The notes: a model not told the origin generated them from the letters alone. Shown: positions 52,728 to 61,390, counted from the stretch's first letter. The stretch is 64,000 nt of DNA from Paenibacillus sp. (GCF_031177825.1 NZ_JAPSKE010000004.1:124001-188000); one strand, 5' to 3'. Translations and numbers: made by a program.

Positions 52728-53006
52728 TTACTCTATCCATCCTTTCAGCAAATGTTTAAGCGGTTCGTTGTTAAATATAATTACTCGGTATTTTCCCTTT
52801 TTTGCTGATGTTACGAGCCCTGCATCCTCCAATGCAGATAGATGTTTAGCTATAGCCTGCCGCGAAATGGATAGGTCGTGCTTCATAATGAGACGTACCG
52901 AAAGTTCATACAACGTCATCTCGTTGCGTTCGGATAGTTCGTCCAACATAAGCCGCCGAGTCGAGTCGGCAAGTACTTTGAATATAGCGTCTTTGTCCCA
53001 ATTCAT
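52728..53006 (-). CDS. ArsR family winged-helix regulator
   Basis: A 92-residue regulator: IFKVLADSTRRLMLDELSER, MTLYELSVRL and the recognition helix SISRQAIAKHLSALEDAGLV. No Cys pair of the classic metal site, so a different signal is likely. The ATG at 53006 is preferred since the longer frame (to 53042) would read through the palindrome at 53019. Followed by the VOC gene within 75 bases, a common ArsR-VOC/SRPBCC pattern. Confidence 0.9.
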   Translation of the reverse strand: MNWDKDAIFKVLADSTRRLMLDELSERNEMTLYELSVRLIMKHDLSISRQAIAKHLSALEDAGLVTSAKKGKYRVIIFNNEPLKHLLKGWIE

Positions 53007-53018
53007 ATCCCGAGTATA

Positions 53019-53038
53019 AGCAACCCTACGGTTGCTTG
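53019..53038. promoter_or_regulatory. Palindrome upstream of arsR-like gene
   Basis: AAGCAACC, four bases, GGTTGCTT: perfect eight-base arms 12 bases ahead of the ATG, probably the regulator's own operator. Confidence 0.7.
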
Positions 53039-53072
53039 TCAAGAATAAGAAACCATGGGGTTGCGTGAATCA

Positions 53073-54146
53073 TTACAGCGGTCCCTCGCATCCCCAATCC
53101 CGGTAAAACGCACCGGCGCGCTCCAACTGCGAGCTCCATAACCAACGCATCTTTATGCGTTCTTCTGGGTCTACGCACCAAGAAGCCGCGACGTAGAAGC
53201 ATTGCAAGGCGGACAAACGGTAATCCGACAGCGTTCGTTCCCATGAGTAGTCCGAGACGCCGAACGCGAGGAGCGAATCGTAATACTCGCGCAGGACGTC
53301 GATTTCGAGCGCCCGACGTCGTTCCGGTTTCCACCATAAAACCATCATATACGATAAATCGCTGGGTCCGATCCAGCTTTGCAACGACCAATCGAACGGC
53401 TGCCGGTCGATAAAATAAATATCGTCGGTGCGGCCGTCATGACGCGTTAAGATGTTGCCGGGGTTCACGTCCCCATGGATTAAGGCGAATGGCCCGCCCG
53501 ACGACAGTCGTCTCGCCATCGCATCCGGATGCCGTTCGAAGACGTCCGCAGCGACAGCGCTGCTAGAGAAATCGCTCCCGCCTCGGAGAGCCTCAAGCAG
53601 CGGCTCGAAACCCGTGCGAACCTGCGCCAAATAGCGGCCTAACTGCCATTCGTCGACGACTCTATAGCCCAAGGCCGCGAGCCGATCCGCCCCCCAGCCA
53701 TAACTATGAAGTCTCGCTAACGCTCTTGCCGCCGCCTTGCCGAAAGCCAATGTGGGCTCTACGTCCCAATGATTGCGATGCGTGTTCGTTAAATCTTCCA
53801 ACAAGAGGTGATAGGACATATCTTTGTAACAGGCGTCGTAACATTTCGGAATCGGGACCCCGCGTTTCCCTGCATAATCCTTCGTGTAATAATCGACTTC
53901 CGAACGCCCGAACGCCCCTCCCCCGCACAGTTTCAAAAACAAACTATCCGGAGCTCCGGCGCCGGTCCCTTCGTAAATCAAACGGACGCGGTACCCCGTC
54001 GAATTGTCCGCGCCGATTCGTTCCAAATGGAAATCGACGGGGCGCGCTCCGGGCTCGAGACATCCCTCCCGGTGCAAACAAGTTGCGATATAGTCAAGGT
54101 TGAATTGCGTGGGATCGGTAGGATCCGTTATCACACGTCGTTCCAT
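53073..54146 (-). CDS. Aminoglycoside phosphotransferase (APH) family protein
   Basis: A 357-residue kinase-fold protein. A two-lobed structure with Lys in LFLKLCGGG, the catalytic loop HGDVNPGNIL and the following metal motif YFIDRQPFDW (IDxQ) mark the family. Many members are small-molecule kinases, and this one is long (about 100 residues more than drug-resistance enzymes), so its substrate may be a sugar or other alcohol, not an aminoglycoside. Not in the cnt-like operon (gap of 160 bases). A broken relative is at 28134. Confidence 0.85.
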   Translation of the reverse strand: MERRVITDPTDPTQFNLDYIATCLHREGCLEPGARPVDFHLERIGADNSTGYRVRLIYEGTGAGAPDSLFLKLCGGGAFGRSEVDYYTKDYAGKRGVPIPKCYDACYKDMSYHLLLEDLTNTHRNHWDVEPTLAFGKAAARALARLHSYGWGADRLAALGYRVVDEWQLGRYLAQVRTGFEPLLEALRGGSDFSSSAVAADVFERHPDAMARRLSSGGPFALIHGDVNPGNILTRHDGRTDDIYFIDRQPFDWSLQSWIGPSDLSYMMVLWWKPERRRALEIDVLREYYDSLLAFGVSDYSWERTLSDYRLSALQCFYVAASWCVDPEERIKMRWLWSSQLERAGAFYRDWGCEGPL

Positions 54147-54305
54147 CGGTTCTATCCCCTCTCTTTATACCTTATCCTTCCGTTCTCATTTAATGATTAA
54201 AATGTAATGTCACGCCTTCGATTCAAACTGATCGCTAGATTAAATGTTGAGAGTTTAATCCCCCTATCATCAGAACGAACCTACTAGCATGATAGTTGCA
54301 TAAAA

Positions 54306-55490
54306 TTATGCGTCGGTACGCTTGTATGCGAATCCGATCATTGACACGCCGAGTATCGCGCAAACGGTGTACATCAACGAATACGAACTGACGTCGGCGA
54401 TCGGACCCATGAGAATCGCCCCCAACGAAACGCCCAAATCCGCCGTAGCGATGAATAAACCGAGTAAGACGTTGCGGCTGGCTTGCGGCAAAACGAAGGT
54501 TAAGTACGTAGTCAGCGTCGGATAGAGTAGCGCTTGGGCAACCCCCATGAGCGTAGCCCCCGCATAGAAGAAGACGGCGCCCGCTATGGCCGAATAGCTT
54601 ATGCTTTGCGCCGCGAGGGTCAATGCAAGCATCACCCCCATGATGTAGAGGGAATGCCACTTCCCGTCGGAAGGGATCTTCTTTCTTAAAATAAACCGGG
54701 ACAGAACGATAACTCCCGCTTGGATCATTAAATAGATACCTGCATTTCCGTGCTTCACCTGCTCCGCATACAAAGGCACGAAGGTAGTCACCGCGCCGAA
54801 TACGACAGAGGCCGTTACCATTAAGATGCTGCATCGGAACAAATGCGGGTTTTTGAACATTTCGCCGAAAGACTTCGCTACCGATACGGTTTCTTGATTC
54901 GACGGAATCGAAGCCGCCCCGTCTATTTTTGCGCTGAACCCCACCACACCGGTTCCGACCGCGATCGCGATCATCACAAGTGTAAATACATCTGCGCTCC
55001 CTTGCTGCCACATGCCAAGCGCCAACAACGGACCGATAATTCCCGGCAGGTACGAACATAGGGAATACATAGATATCCCTTGAGAACGATCTTTATCCGG
55101 CAAAGCGTCGATGATGCCCAATTGCAGCGCCATCGAGAAGAAAGCCGTGCAAACCCCTTGGAGTACCCGGGCTGCGAAGTACCCCTCTAATCCGGAAAAG
55201 CTGTACAACATTAGGGCGAAAGCGTTAACAAGCAAAATCGTACGAAGTACTTTTATCGGTCCGTATTTTTGGATCAAGCGCCCTGCCCACGGCCGAAAAA
55301 ACATCGTCGTAAATAAATACGCGCCCATAATGATACCGATCGCAGTATTGTTAGCGCCCAGGGATTCCCCCTTTAACGGGATCATGACATTCAGGATCGC
55401 ATTTGCGCTGAAATACAATAGAGTTAATACGTATAACCGCAGAAAAGGCCAAGATAGAGCTCCTTTCACGCTTCTGGCTCCTTCCGTCAT
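54306..55490 (-). CDS. MFS transporter, CntE-like metallophore exporter (inferred)
   Basis: A 394-residue, 12-segment MFS protein. It is the last gene of the cnt-like operon. The ATG at 55490 overlaps the ATPase stop by four bases, which fixes the start and shows co-translation; the 64-codon longer frame is rejected. It has loop 2-3 motif GRLIQKYGPIKVL and many short loops. In the staphylopine system the equivalent gene (cntE) exports the metallophore. Role as exporter of an opine-type metallophore is inferred from order and Zur boxes, not from sequence alone. Confidence 0.83.
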   Translation of the reverse strand: MTEGARSVKGALSWPFLRLYVLTLLYFSANAILNVMIPLKGESLGANNTAIGIIMGAYLFTTMFFRPWAGRLIQKYGPIKVLRTILLVNAFALMLYSFSGLEGYFAARVLQGVCTAFFSMALQLGIIDALPDKDRSQGISMYSLCSYLPGIIGPLLALGMWQQGSADVFTLVMIAIAVGTGVVGFSAKIDGAASIPSNQETVSVAKSFGEMFKNPHLFRCSILMVTASVVFGAVTTFVPLYAEQVKHGNAGIYLMIQAGVIVLSRFILRKKIPSDGKWHSLYIMGVMLALTLAAQSISYSAIAGAVFFYAGATLMGVAQALLYPTLTTYLTFVLPQASRNVLLGLFIATADLGVSLGAILMGPIADVSSYSLMYTVCAILGVSMIGFAYKRTDA

Positions 55491-56236
55491 CGCTGCGTAA
55501 TCATCATCTGCAACAAGGTTCTTGCATACGAGGACTGGACATCTTTCAGCTGATTCACGCTTACGATCTCTTCCACATGCCCGCTGCGAAGGAACATCGC
55601 CCGGTCGCACAAATAAGCAGCCGCCTCGATATCGTGAGTAATAAAGATATACCCCATCCCATAGCTTTCCTTTAATTCGCATAGCAGATCTAGTACCTGA
55701 ATTTGTACGGATCCATCCAACGAACTAATGGCTTCATCCAATACGATGCAACTTGGTTCGGCGGCAACGGCTTTCGCGATACACACCCGTTGCGCCTCCC
55801 CTCCCGACAGCTCATGCGGATACTTGTCCCGATAAGAAGAATTCAACCCGACTTGGACTAAAAGAAGATCAATTTTCCGTTGGACGTCCGATCGTTCCTT
55901 GTCTTGCAACGACAATGGCTCGAGGAGCGCTTTCTCTACCGTGTAATATGGATTCATGGAAGAAGTGTAATCTTGAAATACGGCGCTGATGTTCCCGATT
56001 CTCGTCTTCCGTTCATCCACGCTTTTCCCATTGAATCGAATCGTTCCTCGATCCGGTTTCTCGACTCCCAAGAGCAACCGCCCTAACGTGGATTTCCCGC
56101 TTCCGCTCTCGCCGATGACGGCTAAACATTCCCCAGACTTCCACTCGAAACTGATATTGTGAAGCACCTGCTTTCGTTCTTGTGAAAATAACCCTCCTAT
56201 GCGATACCATTTACTTACGCCATCAACGTTCAACAC
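55487..56236 (-). CDS. ABC transporter ATPase, CntF/OppF/NikE-like
   Basis: A 249-residue cytosolic ATPase: Walker A IGESGSGKSTLGRLL (about residue 37), signature LSGGEAQRVCIAKAV, Walker B CIVLDEAISSLD and switch His in IFITHDIEAAA. Fourth gene position after the second permease and first ATPase. With the other ATPase it powers import through the two permeases. Confidence 0.93.
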   Translation of the reverse strand: MLNVDGVSKWYRIGGLFSQERKQVLHNISFEWKSGECLAVIGESGSGKSTLGRLLLGVEKPDRGTIRFNGKSVDERKTRIGNISAVFQDYTSSMNPYYTVEKALLEPLSLQDKERSDVQRKIDLLLVQVGLNSSYRDKYPHELSGGEAQRVCIAKAVAAEPSCIVLDEAISSLDGSVQIQVLDLLCELKESYGMGYIFITHDIEAAAYLCDRAMFLRSGHVEEIVSVNQLKDVQSSYARTLLQMMITQR

Positions 56237-56239
56237 CGA

Positions 56240-57049
56240 CTACACCCCCATAATTCGCTGGAAATGTTGCTGCAACGCCAGCTTTGCGGACACCAAGTAA
56301 CGGGTGTATTCTTGAGTTGCCTTCGTGAAGATTGCCTCGCTCGTCCCCTGCTCGACGATGGCGCCATCCTTCATCACCAACACTTCGTCGGCGAGCTTCC
56401 GAACGACGCCTAAATCGTGCGAGATGAAAATCATCGCGTTCCCGAGCCGTTCCCGCAGCCGGATAAATTGTTCCACGACTTCGAACTGCGATACCGTGTC
56501 GAGGGCCGTCGTCGGTTCATCGGCGATCACGACGTCTGGCTCCAAGACGAGGGCCAGGGCGATCATGACCCGTTGAAGCATGCCGCCCGACAGTTGATGC
56601 GGATAGGAATTCATGATGTCTAGCGGTTTTTTCAGCTTGACGCTTTCCATCGCACGCTTCATGTTTTCCACGGCTTCGCTGCGGCTCCAGCCGAAATGCT
56701 CGTCGAGCGTTTCCTTAAGATGGACGCCCACGACGCACGAGGGATCGAAGGCGCGCATTCCCTGTTGTAAAATCATGCAAAGCTGTTTCCCTCTCTTCTT
56801 CCTCATCTCTTTCTCCGAGAGCGCGGTTAGATTTTCACCTTTGAAATAGATGTCCCCGGCTTGCATGATTCCGGGTTTGTTTAGTCTCATAATCGCCCTG
56901 CAGGTTACGGATTTCCCGCTCCCGCTTTCCCCGACGATCGCTAAACAACTTCCTTGTTTTACAGCAAAGGAGTTTCCCGGAATGATCACCTTCCCGGTGC
57001 TTCGTTCCCATATCCTAAGATTTTCGATTTCCAAAATATTCATTGTCAA
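56240..57049 (-). CDS. ABC transporter ATPase, CntD/OppD/NikD-like
   Basis: A 269-residue ATPase: Walker A VGESGSGKSVTCRAIM (about residue 37), LSGGMLQRVMIALAL, Walker B DVVIADEPTTALD and ISHDLGVVRKLADE. The start is either a TTG at 57049 or an ATG at 57043 (both with a GAGGTGG upstream). Three bases separate its stop from the next ATPase gene. Confidence 0.93.
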   Translation of the reverse strand: MTMNILEIENLRIWERSTGKVIIPGNSFAVKQGSCLAIVGESGSGKSVTCRAIMRLNKPGIMQAGDIYFKGENLTALSEKEMRKKRGKQLCMILQQGMRAFDPSCVVGVHLKETLDEHFGWSRSEAVENMKRAMESVKLKKPLDIMNSYPHQLSGGMLQRVMIALALVLEPDVVIADEPTTALDTVSQFEVVEQFIRLRERLGNAMIFISHDLGVVRKLADEVLVMKDGAIVEQGTSEAIFTKATQEYTRYLVSAKLALQQHFQRIMGV

Positions 57050-57050
57050 C

Positions 57051-57944
57051 CTACGCCACCTCTTTCCTTCCCAACTTCCCGACTTGTGCTGCGAACCTCC
57101 TTCGGCGTTGCCGTTTCGCGGTCGATAACTTGGGATCTAACGCTACTTGAAGCGCATCGGATAAGAAGTTGATGCTGCACACGACAACGATGATCGCGAA
57201 CCCGGGCGCCAGCATAAATTCAGGTTTGGAGAACATAACCGCCCTAGCCTCGTTTAACATCATCCCCCACTCCGCGTTCGGGGCTTGGATGCCTAAGCCT
57301 AGGAAGGAGAATCCCGATATTTGAAGTACCATCGTGCCGAAAGAACTGCTTGCGATGACCGCTATGTCGGGAAGCGTAACCGGAACGAGATGCCTCAGCA
57401 TGATTTTGGCATCGCTAACCCCCGTAACTTTGGCGAACGTAACGTAGTCGGCTTCGGCATGTTGCATGACGGAGGTGCGGATGATCCGAGTAAACCAAGC
57501 CCACTTGAGCAATAGAAACGCAAGCAAAATATTTTCGAGACCTACGCCCAATATGCCGATTAGCGCAAGGGTCATAACATAGCCGGGAAACGAAAGCATC
57601 ACATCGCAGATCCGCATCAAAACGGCATCCGTCGTTCCTTTGAAATAACCTGCAAGAAAACCCAAGACGGCCCCAAGCCCGACGGATAGGACGAGTGCAG
57701 CGAATACCCATAACACGCTGGGGCGAATGCCGTAGATCAACCGGGATAAGATGCACCGCCCCAAATGATCGTTCCCTAGCCAATACTCCCATGAAGCCGA
57801 TGCATAACGCAGCTCCATATGCACTTCATAGGGATCATGCGGCGCGAAAACCGGAGCTAAGATCCCAACGATCATGACCGCCGCAAGAATGCCGAAGGAC
57901 ATCGAAGCTAGACGATCTCTTAGTACGTTTCTTAAGAGTGCCAT
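57051..57944 (-). CDS. ABC transporter permease, CntC/OppC/NikC-like
   Basis: A 297-residue permease with six segments and the OppC-type N-terminal region HDPYEVHMELRYASASWEYWLGND in part (LGNDHLGRCILSRLIYG is the dipeptide/nickel permease signature). EAA loop FAKVTGVSDAKIMLRHLVPV. Its ATG directly follows the stop of the preceding permease gene. Confidence 0.95.
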   Translation of the reverse strand: MALLRNVLRDRLASMSFGILAAVMIVGILAPVFAPHDPYEVHMELRYASASWEYWLGNDHLGRCILSRLIYGIRPSVLWVFAALVLSVGLGAVLGFLAGYFKGTTDAVLMRICDVMLSFPGYVMTLALIGILGVGLENILLAFLLLKWAWFTRIIRTSVMQHAEADYVTFAKVTGVSDAKIMLRHLVPVTLPDIAVIASSSFGTMVLQISGFSFLGLGIQAPNAEWGMMLNEARAVMFSKPEFMLAPGFAIIVVVCSINFLSDALQVALDPKLSTAKRQRRRRFAAQVGKLGRKEVA

Positions 57945-58883
57945 CTACAGATCATTCCTTAATTTAGGATCGAGAGCCGCGTTCAAGATGTCGGAAACTG
58001 TGTTGAACAGGACGAAGGCTGCCGCCAAAATGAGTACATACGCTTGGATGATCGGGAAATCTCTGCTAAGAATCGAGTTCACGCTTAGCGTTCCTAACCC
58101 CGGCCACGCAAACAAGTTTTCGACGACGACCGTACTTCCGAGAATAATCGGAACCGCCATGCAGAATACCGACACGGCTACTTGCAACGAATTCCTTACG
58201 ATATGCAACATGACGATTTTCTCCGGCAATCCGCAGGCCCTGCCGTACAGGACATAGTCCTCGTTAGCGTTGCCCAGTACGGAACTTCGAACGATGCGGA
58301 AGTAGATGCCTGCATAGTTGACCGTGATCAAGACGACGGGCAACAGATAGCTGTTGTACGAATCCATCCCACTCGTCGGCAGAAGATCAAGCTTCACGGA
58401 GAAAAACCAAATCATTAGCGCTCCTAGCCAGTAGGTCGGCATAGAGGTCAGCACGAAAGACACGCTTCTCACCGATCGGTCGACGAACTTCCCTTCCCTC
58501 CAGGCGCAAGCGACTCCAAGTCCGATGGACAAAGCAATAATCGCAACGAGCGAAACGAGCGTCAGCTTCAACGTGTTCAGAAAGGCAGGTCCCAATAACG
58601 ACCATACCGGCTTTCCCGTCACGTAAGAATTTCCGAAATCGAGCTGCAGGCAGGAGACGATCCAGCTAACGTACCGAACGAGAAAGGGACGATCCATCCC
58701 GAGTTCCGCTTCGGTTTGCGCGACCAATTCTTCCGTAATCTTCGGTACGCCTTGCGCATGCAACACGACTTCGGCCGGGTCCATGGGGGATAAGTGGATG
58801 AGAATAAACGTGAAGAACGAAACCGCCAAGAGCAATGGAATCGAAAGAAGTACCCTTTTGACCATATAAAAGCTCATCGCCAT
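57945..58883 (-). CDS. ABC transporter permease, CntB/OppB/NikB-like
   Basis: A 312-residue permease with six segments; MVKRVLLSIPLLLAVSFFTF and ILIHLSPMDPAE near the N-terminus are typical of OppB/NikB proteins, and EAA loop YGRACGLPEKIVMLHIVRNS is present. It follows the binding-protein gene by 51 bases that include a stable hairpin. Confidence 0.95.
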   Translation of the reverse strand: MAMSFYMVKRVLLSIPLLLAVSFFTFILIHLSPMDPAEVVLHAQGVPKITEELVAQTEAELGMDRPFLVRYVSWIVSCLQLDFGNSYVTGKPVWSLLGPAFLNTLKLTLVSLVAIIALSIGLGVACAWREGKFVDRSVRSVSFVLTSMPTYWLGALMIWFFSVKLDLLPTSGMDSYNSYLLPVVLITVNYAGIYFRIVRSSVLGNANEDYVLYGRACGLPEKIVMLHIVRNSLQVAVSVFCMAVPIILGSTVVVENLFAWPGLGTLSVNSILSRDFPIIQAYVLILAAAFVLFNTVSDILNAALDPKLRNDL

Positions 58884-58896
58884 CCTCCATTTGCAA

Positions 58897-58928
58897 AAAT
58901 AAAAAGGGGTTGAATCCCCTCTTTATTT
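58897..58928 (-). other. Hairpin between binding-protein and permease genes
   Basis: AAATAAAnAGGGG and CCCCTTTTTATTT arms with a six-base loop, then T-rich sequence on the minus strand. Likely an attenuating or mRNA-stabilising element that makes the binding protein more abundant than the permeases. Confidence 0.7.
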
Positions 58929-58934
58929 GTCGAT

Positions 58935-60542
58935 CTATTCGAAATACATGTTTTCGAACGGAAGTTCGAATTGCGTTTGTTTAAATGAAATGCCATGCAG
59001 ATGTTTCGGTGCCACGACCGTGACGCTGCCGTTCGTAATCGGGATGAATGCCGCTTCGTCGTGGACGAGCGTTAAGATGTCCGCATACAACGATTTCCGA
59101 GCGGTCTCCTCCCTAGATACCGTCACTTGACCGATTTTTTCATACAACTCCTCCGCTCTCGCAATGCCGCTCGTCGTATGTAAATAAGAAGCTTCGGAAG
59201 TAAACGCCGCGATCGTGCTTTGCGGGTCGTAAGCCAGCCCCCAGGTTTGGTTGAACAGCAAGTCGTAGTCGCCGGTCGATCTCCGGCTCGCGATCGAAGA
59301 AGATTCTTCGCCGATGAGCTCCAGCTGCATTCCGATCTGCTTCGCCGTGCTTTGAATAAATTCCGCTTGCGACTTCTGGGACGAAGAATTGACGTCATAG
59401 TATAGCTTCATGGACAACGGGGTTCCGTCCTTGACTCGTACCTCTCCGGCGCTTCCCGACAACCAACCGGAACGCTCAAGGATGCTTTCCGCCTTCGCCG
59501 GATCGAAGTCGCGCTTCGTAAGCTCGACGTCCGCGTATTGGACGTTAGACGCGAATAAACTATCGGCCGCCGTTTCCGTTCCGCTGAAAATTTGTTTGCT
59601 GATCGTGTCCCGGTCGACTACATACCAGAGCGCTTCGCGAACGGCCGTGTCCTTCGCCGGACTGCCGGCTTTGCTGCTGTTCGCCACGATCATCTTCGTA
59701 TTCATCGGCTCGCTTCGCACGAACTGGAAGTCCCCGGAGCTTGCCAAGCTGTCCATCGCTTCTACGTCGACGCTGTCCGCCCCTCGATCGTCCGTAAATA
59801 TGAAGTTCACTTCGCCTTTCAGCAGCGCCAAATACGTCGTCTCGCCCGCCGGAAGAACTTTCGCCGTAATCTTCTTCACGCGCGGCGCACCGTTCCAGTA
59901 GTTTGCATTGGCCTCGAACGCGGCGTACTGCTCCGCTTTATGTTCCTTCAGCAGGTAAGGACCTGTTCCGTGATATCCGTTCACGCCGTTCTTCGTTTCC
60001 CCGCCGACGAAGTCTTTCGGCGAAAGAAATACATACGGCCGCGTCATCGATAACTCTACCAAAGTCGGATAATACGGTTCCGATAAGACCAATTCGACCG
60101 TATGCTCGTCGATCACGTTGCAGCTCGTAATCATGGTCGACAGCTTGATCCAAGAATGCTTCTCCCGATTTCTTTGGACGGCTTCTATGTTCAGCTTGAC
60201 GGCTTCCGCGTTGAAAGGCTCTCCGTCGTGAAACGTCACGCCTTTTCTCAGATGAAACCTATACACTTTGCCGTCTTCGGAGATGTCCCACGATTCGGCA
60301 AGCAAAGGCTGAATACCTTCCTTCGTATTTTCCACTAGCGACTCGTAGACCATCCCCTGCGCCGGCATGGAGCCCGTATATAAATGGGGATTCATATCGT
60401 TAATATCCTTCGCGGTAGCGTAAATCAACTCTTGGCCGTGGTCGGCGCCTCCCGCGGTTCCTGCCTTTCCGCCGCTGCAACCCGCTAGCAGCAGGCATGC
60501 AATCATCATCGATGCGATGACTATAACCGTCTTTCTTCTCAT
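58935..60542 (-). CDS. ABC solute-binding lipoprotein, CntA/NikA-like (family 5)
   Basis: A 535-residue SBP_bac_5 lipoprotein: type II signal VIVIASMMIACLLLAGC with acylated Cys22, then TAKDINDMNPHLYTGSMPAQ, VYRFHLRKGVTFHDGEPFNA, NGVNGYHGTGPYLLKEHK and VREALWYVVDRDTISKQIF. Length matches CntA-type metallophore-binding and NikA-type nickel-binding proteins. It is the first gene of an operon with a strong, Zur-flanked promoter, favouring a zinc-metallophore complex or zinc as cargo over nickel. Confidence 0.92.
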   Translation of the reverse strand: MRRKTVIVIASMMIACLLLAGCSGGKAGTAGGADHGQELIYATAKDINDMNPHLYTGSMPAQGMVYESLVENTKEGIQPLLAESWDISEDGKVYRFHLRKGVTFHDGEPFNAEAVKLNIEAVQRNREKHSWIKLSTMITSCNVIDEHTVELVLSEPYYPTLVELSMTRPYVFLSPKDFVGGETKNGVNGYHGTGPYLLKEHKAEQYAAFEANANYWNGAPRVKKITAKVLPAGETTYLALLKGEVNFIFTDDRGADSVDVEAMDSLASSGDFQFVRSEPMNTKMIVANSSKAGSPAKDTAVREALWYVVDRDTISKQIFSGTETAADSLFASNVQYADVELTKRDFDPAKAESILERSGWLSGSAGEVRVKDGTPLSMKLYYDVNSSSQKSQAEFIQSTAKQIGMQLELIGEESSSIASRRSTGDYDLLFNQTWGLAYDPQSTIAAFTSEASYLHTTSGIARAEELYEKIGQVTVSREETARKSLYADILTLVHDEAAFIPITNGSVTVVAPKHLHGISFKQTQFELPFENMYFE

Positions 60543-60562
60543 GAGATCCCCCTAATTGTAAA

Positions 60563-60577
60563 TAGTAATAATTACGA
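60563..60577. promoter_or_regulatory. Zur box downstream of the cnt-like promoter
   Basis: TAGTAATAATTACGA, one mismatch from the TCGTAATAATTACGA palindrome, between the start site and the first gene. Confidence 0.8.
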
Positions 60578-60593
60578 TTTAGATTCAAATACG

Positions 60594-60622
60594 ATAATAT
60601 CCACTATCCGGTGAATAGTCAA
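60594..60622 (-). promoter_or_regulatory. Promoter of the cnt-like operon
   Basis: TTGACT (60617-60622), 17 bases, TATTAT (60594-60599) on the minus strand. Confidence 0.85.
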
Positions 60623-60628
60623 TACTAT

Positions 60629-60643
60629 TCGTAATAATTACGA
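60629..60643. promoter_or_regulatory. Zur box upstream of the cnt-like promoter
   Basis: TCGTAATAATTACGA, a perfect Zur-type palindrome core, six bases ahead of the -35 box. Near-identical to the rpmG box. Confidence 0.9.
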
Positions 60644-60680
60644 TTAATAGCTTGTCCGGGCCGAGGATTCCCGAATGAAC

Positions 60681-60705
60681 AAAAAAAAACCAGCTATGCT
60701 GGTTT
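60681..60705 (-). terminator. Hairpin isolating the cnt-like promoter
   Basis: AAACCAGC and GCTGGTTT arms, loop TAT, then a run of T on the minus strand. It would stop minus-strand transcripts from reading into the Zur-controlled operon. Confidence 0.75.
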
Positions 60706-60741
60706 GAATTTCAGGTCTAAGATCCACGGACGGAACCGCCC

Positions 60742-61389
60742 ATGCACGAATTCGACTCCTTCCGAAATCTGCCCGATGGTTGGTCGCGCTCCAAGAATTG
60801 CCGAAGCTCGCCCCCGCCGTTTTCGTTAGACGAGAAATCAGCCGAACTGTTTAATCAAAAGGGGTATGCCGGCTCCTCGATACAAGACATCATGCAAGTC
60901 ACCGGATTGACGAAAGGCGGCGTCTATCGGACATTTTCCGGGAAAGACGAAATTGCGCTCGAAGCCTTCGATTACGCCTCGAGGATTGTAATGGAGCAAA
61001 TCTTGAATGCTGCCGAAAAGGCGGAGAAGGCGTTCGACAAGATCATGGCGGTGTGCGCGGTGTACGAAGATCCTGTGAACCATCCTCCGCTCGAAGGAGG
61101 GTGTCCCTTGCTCAACACGGCGGTGGAAGCGGATGACGGATATCTCCCGCTCCGAGAGAAAGCGGCCGCTGCGCATGGACTCTTCACAGCGTTTATCCAA
61201 AGCATATTGGACAAGGGGGTAGCCGCTGGAGAGCTATCCTCGGATTTTAATACGGAAGCTTTCGCATCATTCGTGGTCTCTTCGTTGGAAGGCGGCGTCA
61301 TGGCAAGCCGATTAACCCGGGACAACAAGCACGTTGATTTTGTCATTCATCAGATAAAGCTTGTCCTATCGAATTATCGAAAAATATAG
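60742..61389 (+). CDS. TetR/AcrR family regulator with unusual N-terminus
   Basis: A 215-residue frame. From about residue 32 (KSAELFNQKGYAGSSIQDIM, TGLTKGGVYRTFSGKDEIAL) it is a normal TetR DNA-binding and ligand domain with the TetR_C_33-like GGCPLLNTAVEADD segment. But the 30 residues ahead (rich in Ser, Arg, Pro) do not match the family and no ribosome site is visible at the ATG. The original 5' end seems to have been replaced or frameshifted, so the frame may begin later or be inactive. No regulated neighbour is obvious. Confidence 0.78.
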   Translation: MHEFDSFRNLPDGWSRSKNCRSSPPPFSLDEKSAELFNQKGYAGSSIQDIMQVTGLTKGGVYRTFSGKDEIALEAFDYASRIVMEQILNAAEKAEKAFDKIMAVCAVYEDPVNHPPLEGGCPLLNTAVEADDGYLPLREKAAAAHGLFTAFIQSILDKGVAAGELSSDFNTEAFASFVVSSLEGGVMASRLTRDNKHVDFVIHQIKLVLSNYRKI

Positions 61390-61390
61390 A

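Noticed and set aside
55491..55682. 64-codon extension of the MFS gene in the cnt-like operon
   Set aside because: It overlaps the ATPase gene, is not hydrophobic, and the ATGA overlap gives a better start.
54306..60542. Plain nickel or oligopeptide (Nik/Opp) importer
   Set aside because: The ABC genes alone would allow it, but the co-translated MFS exporter and two Zur boxes favour a zinc or metallophore system. Not fully excluded.
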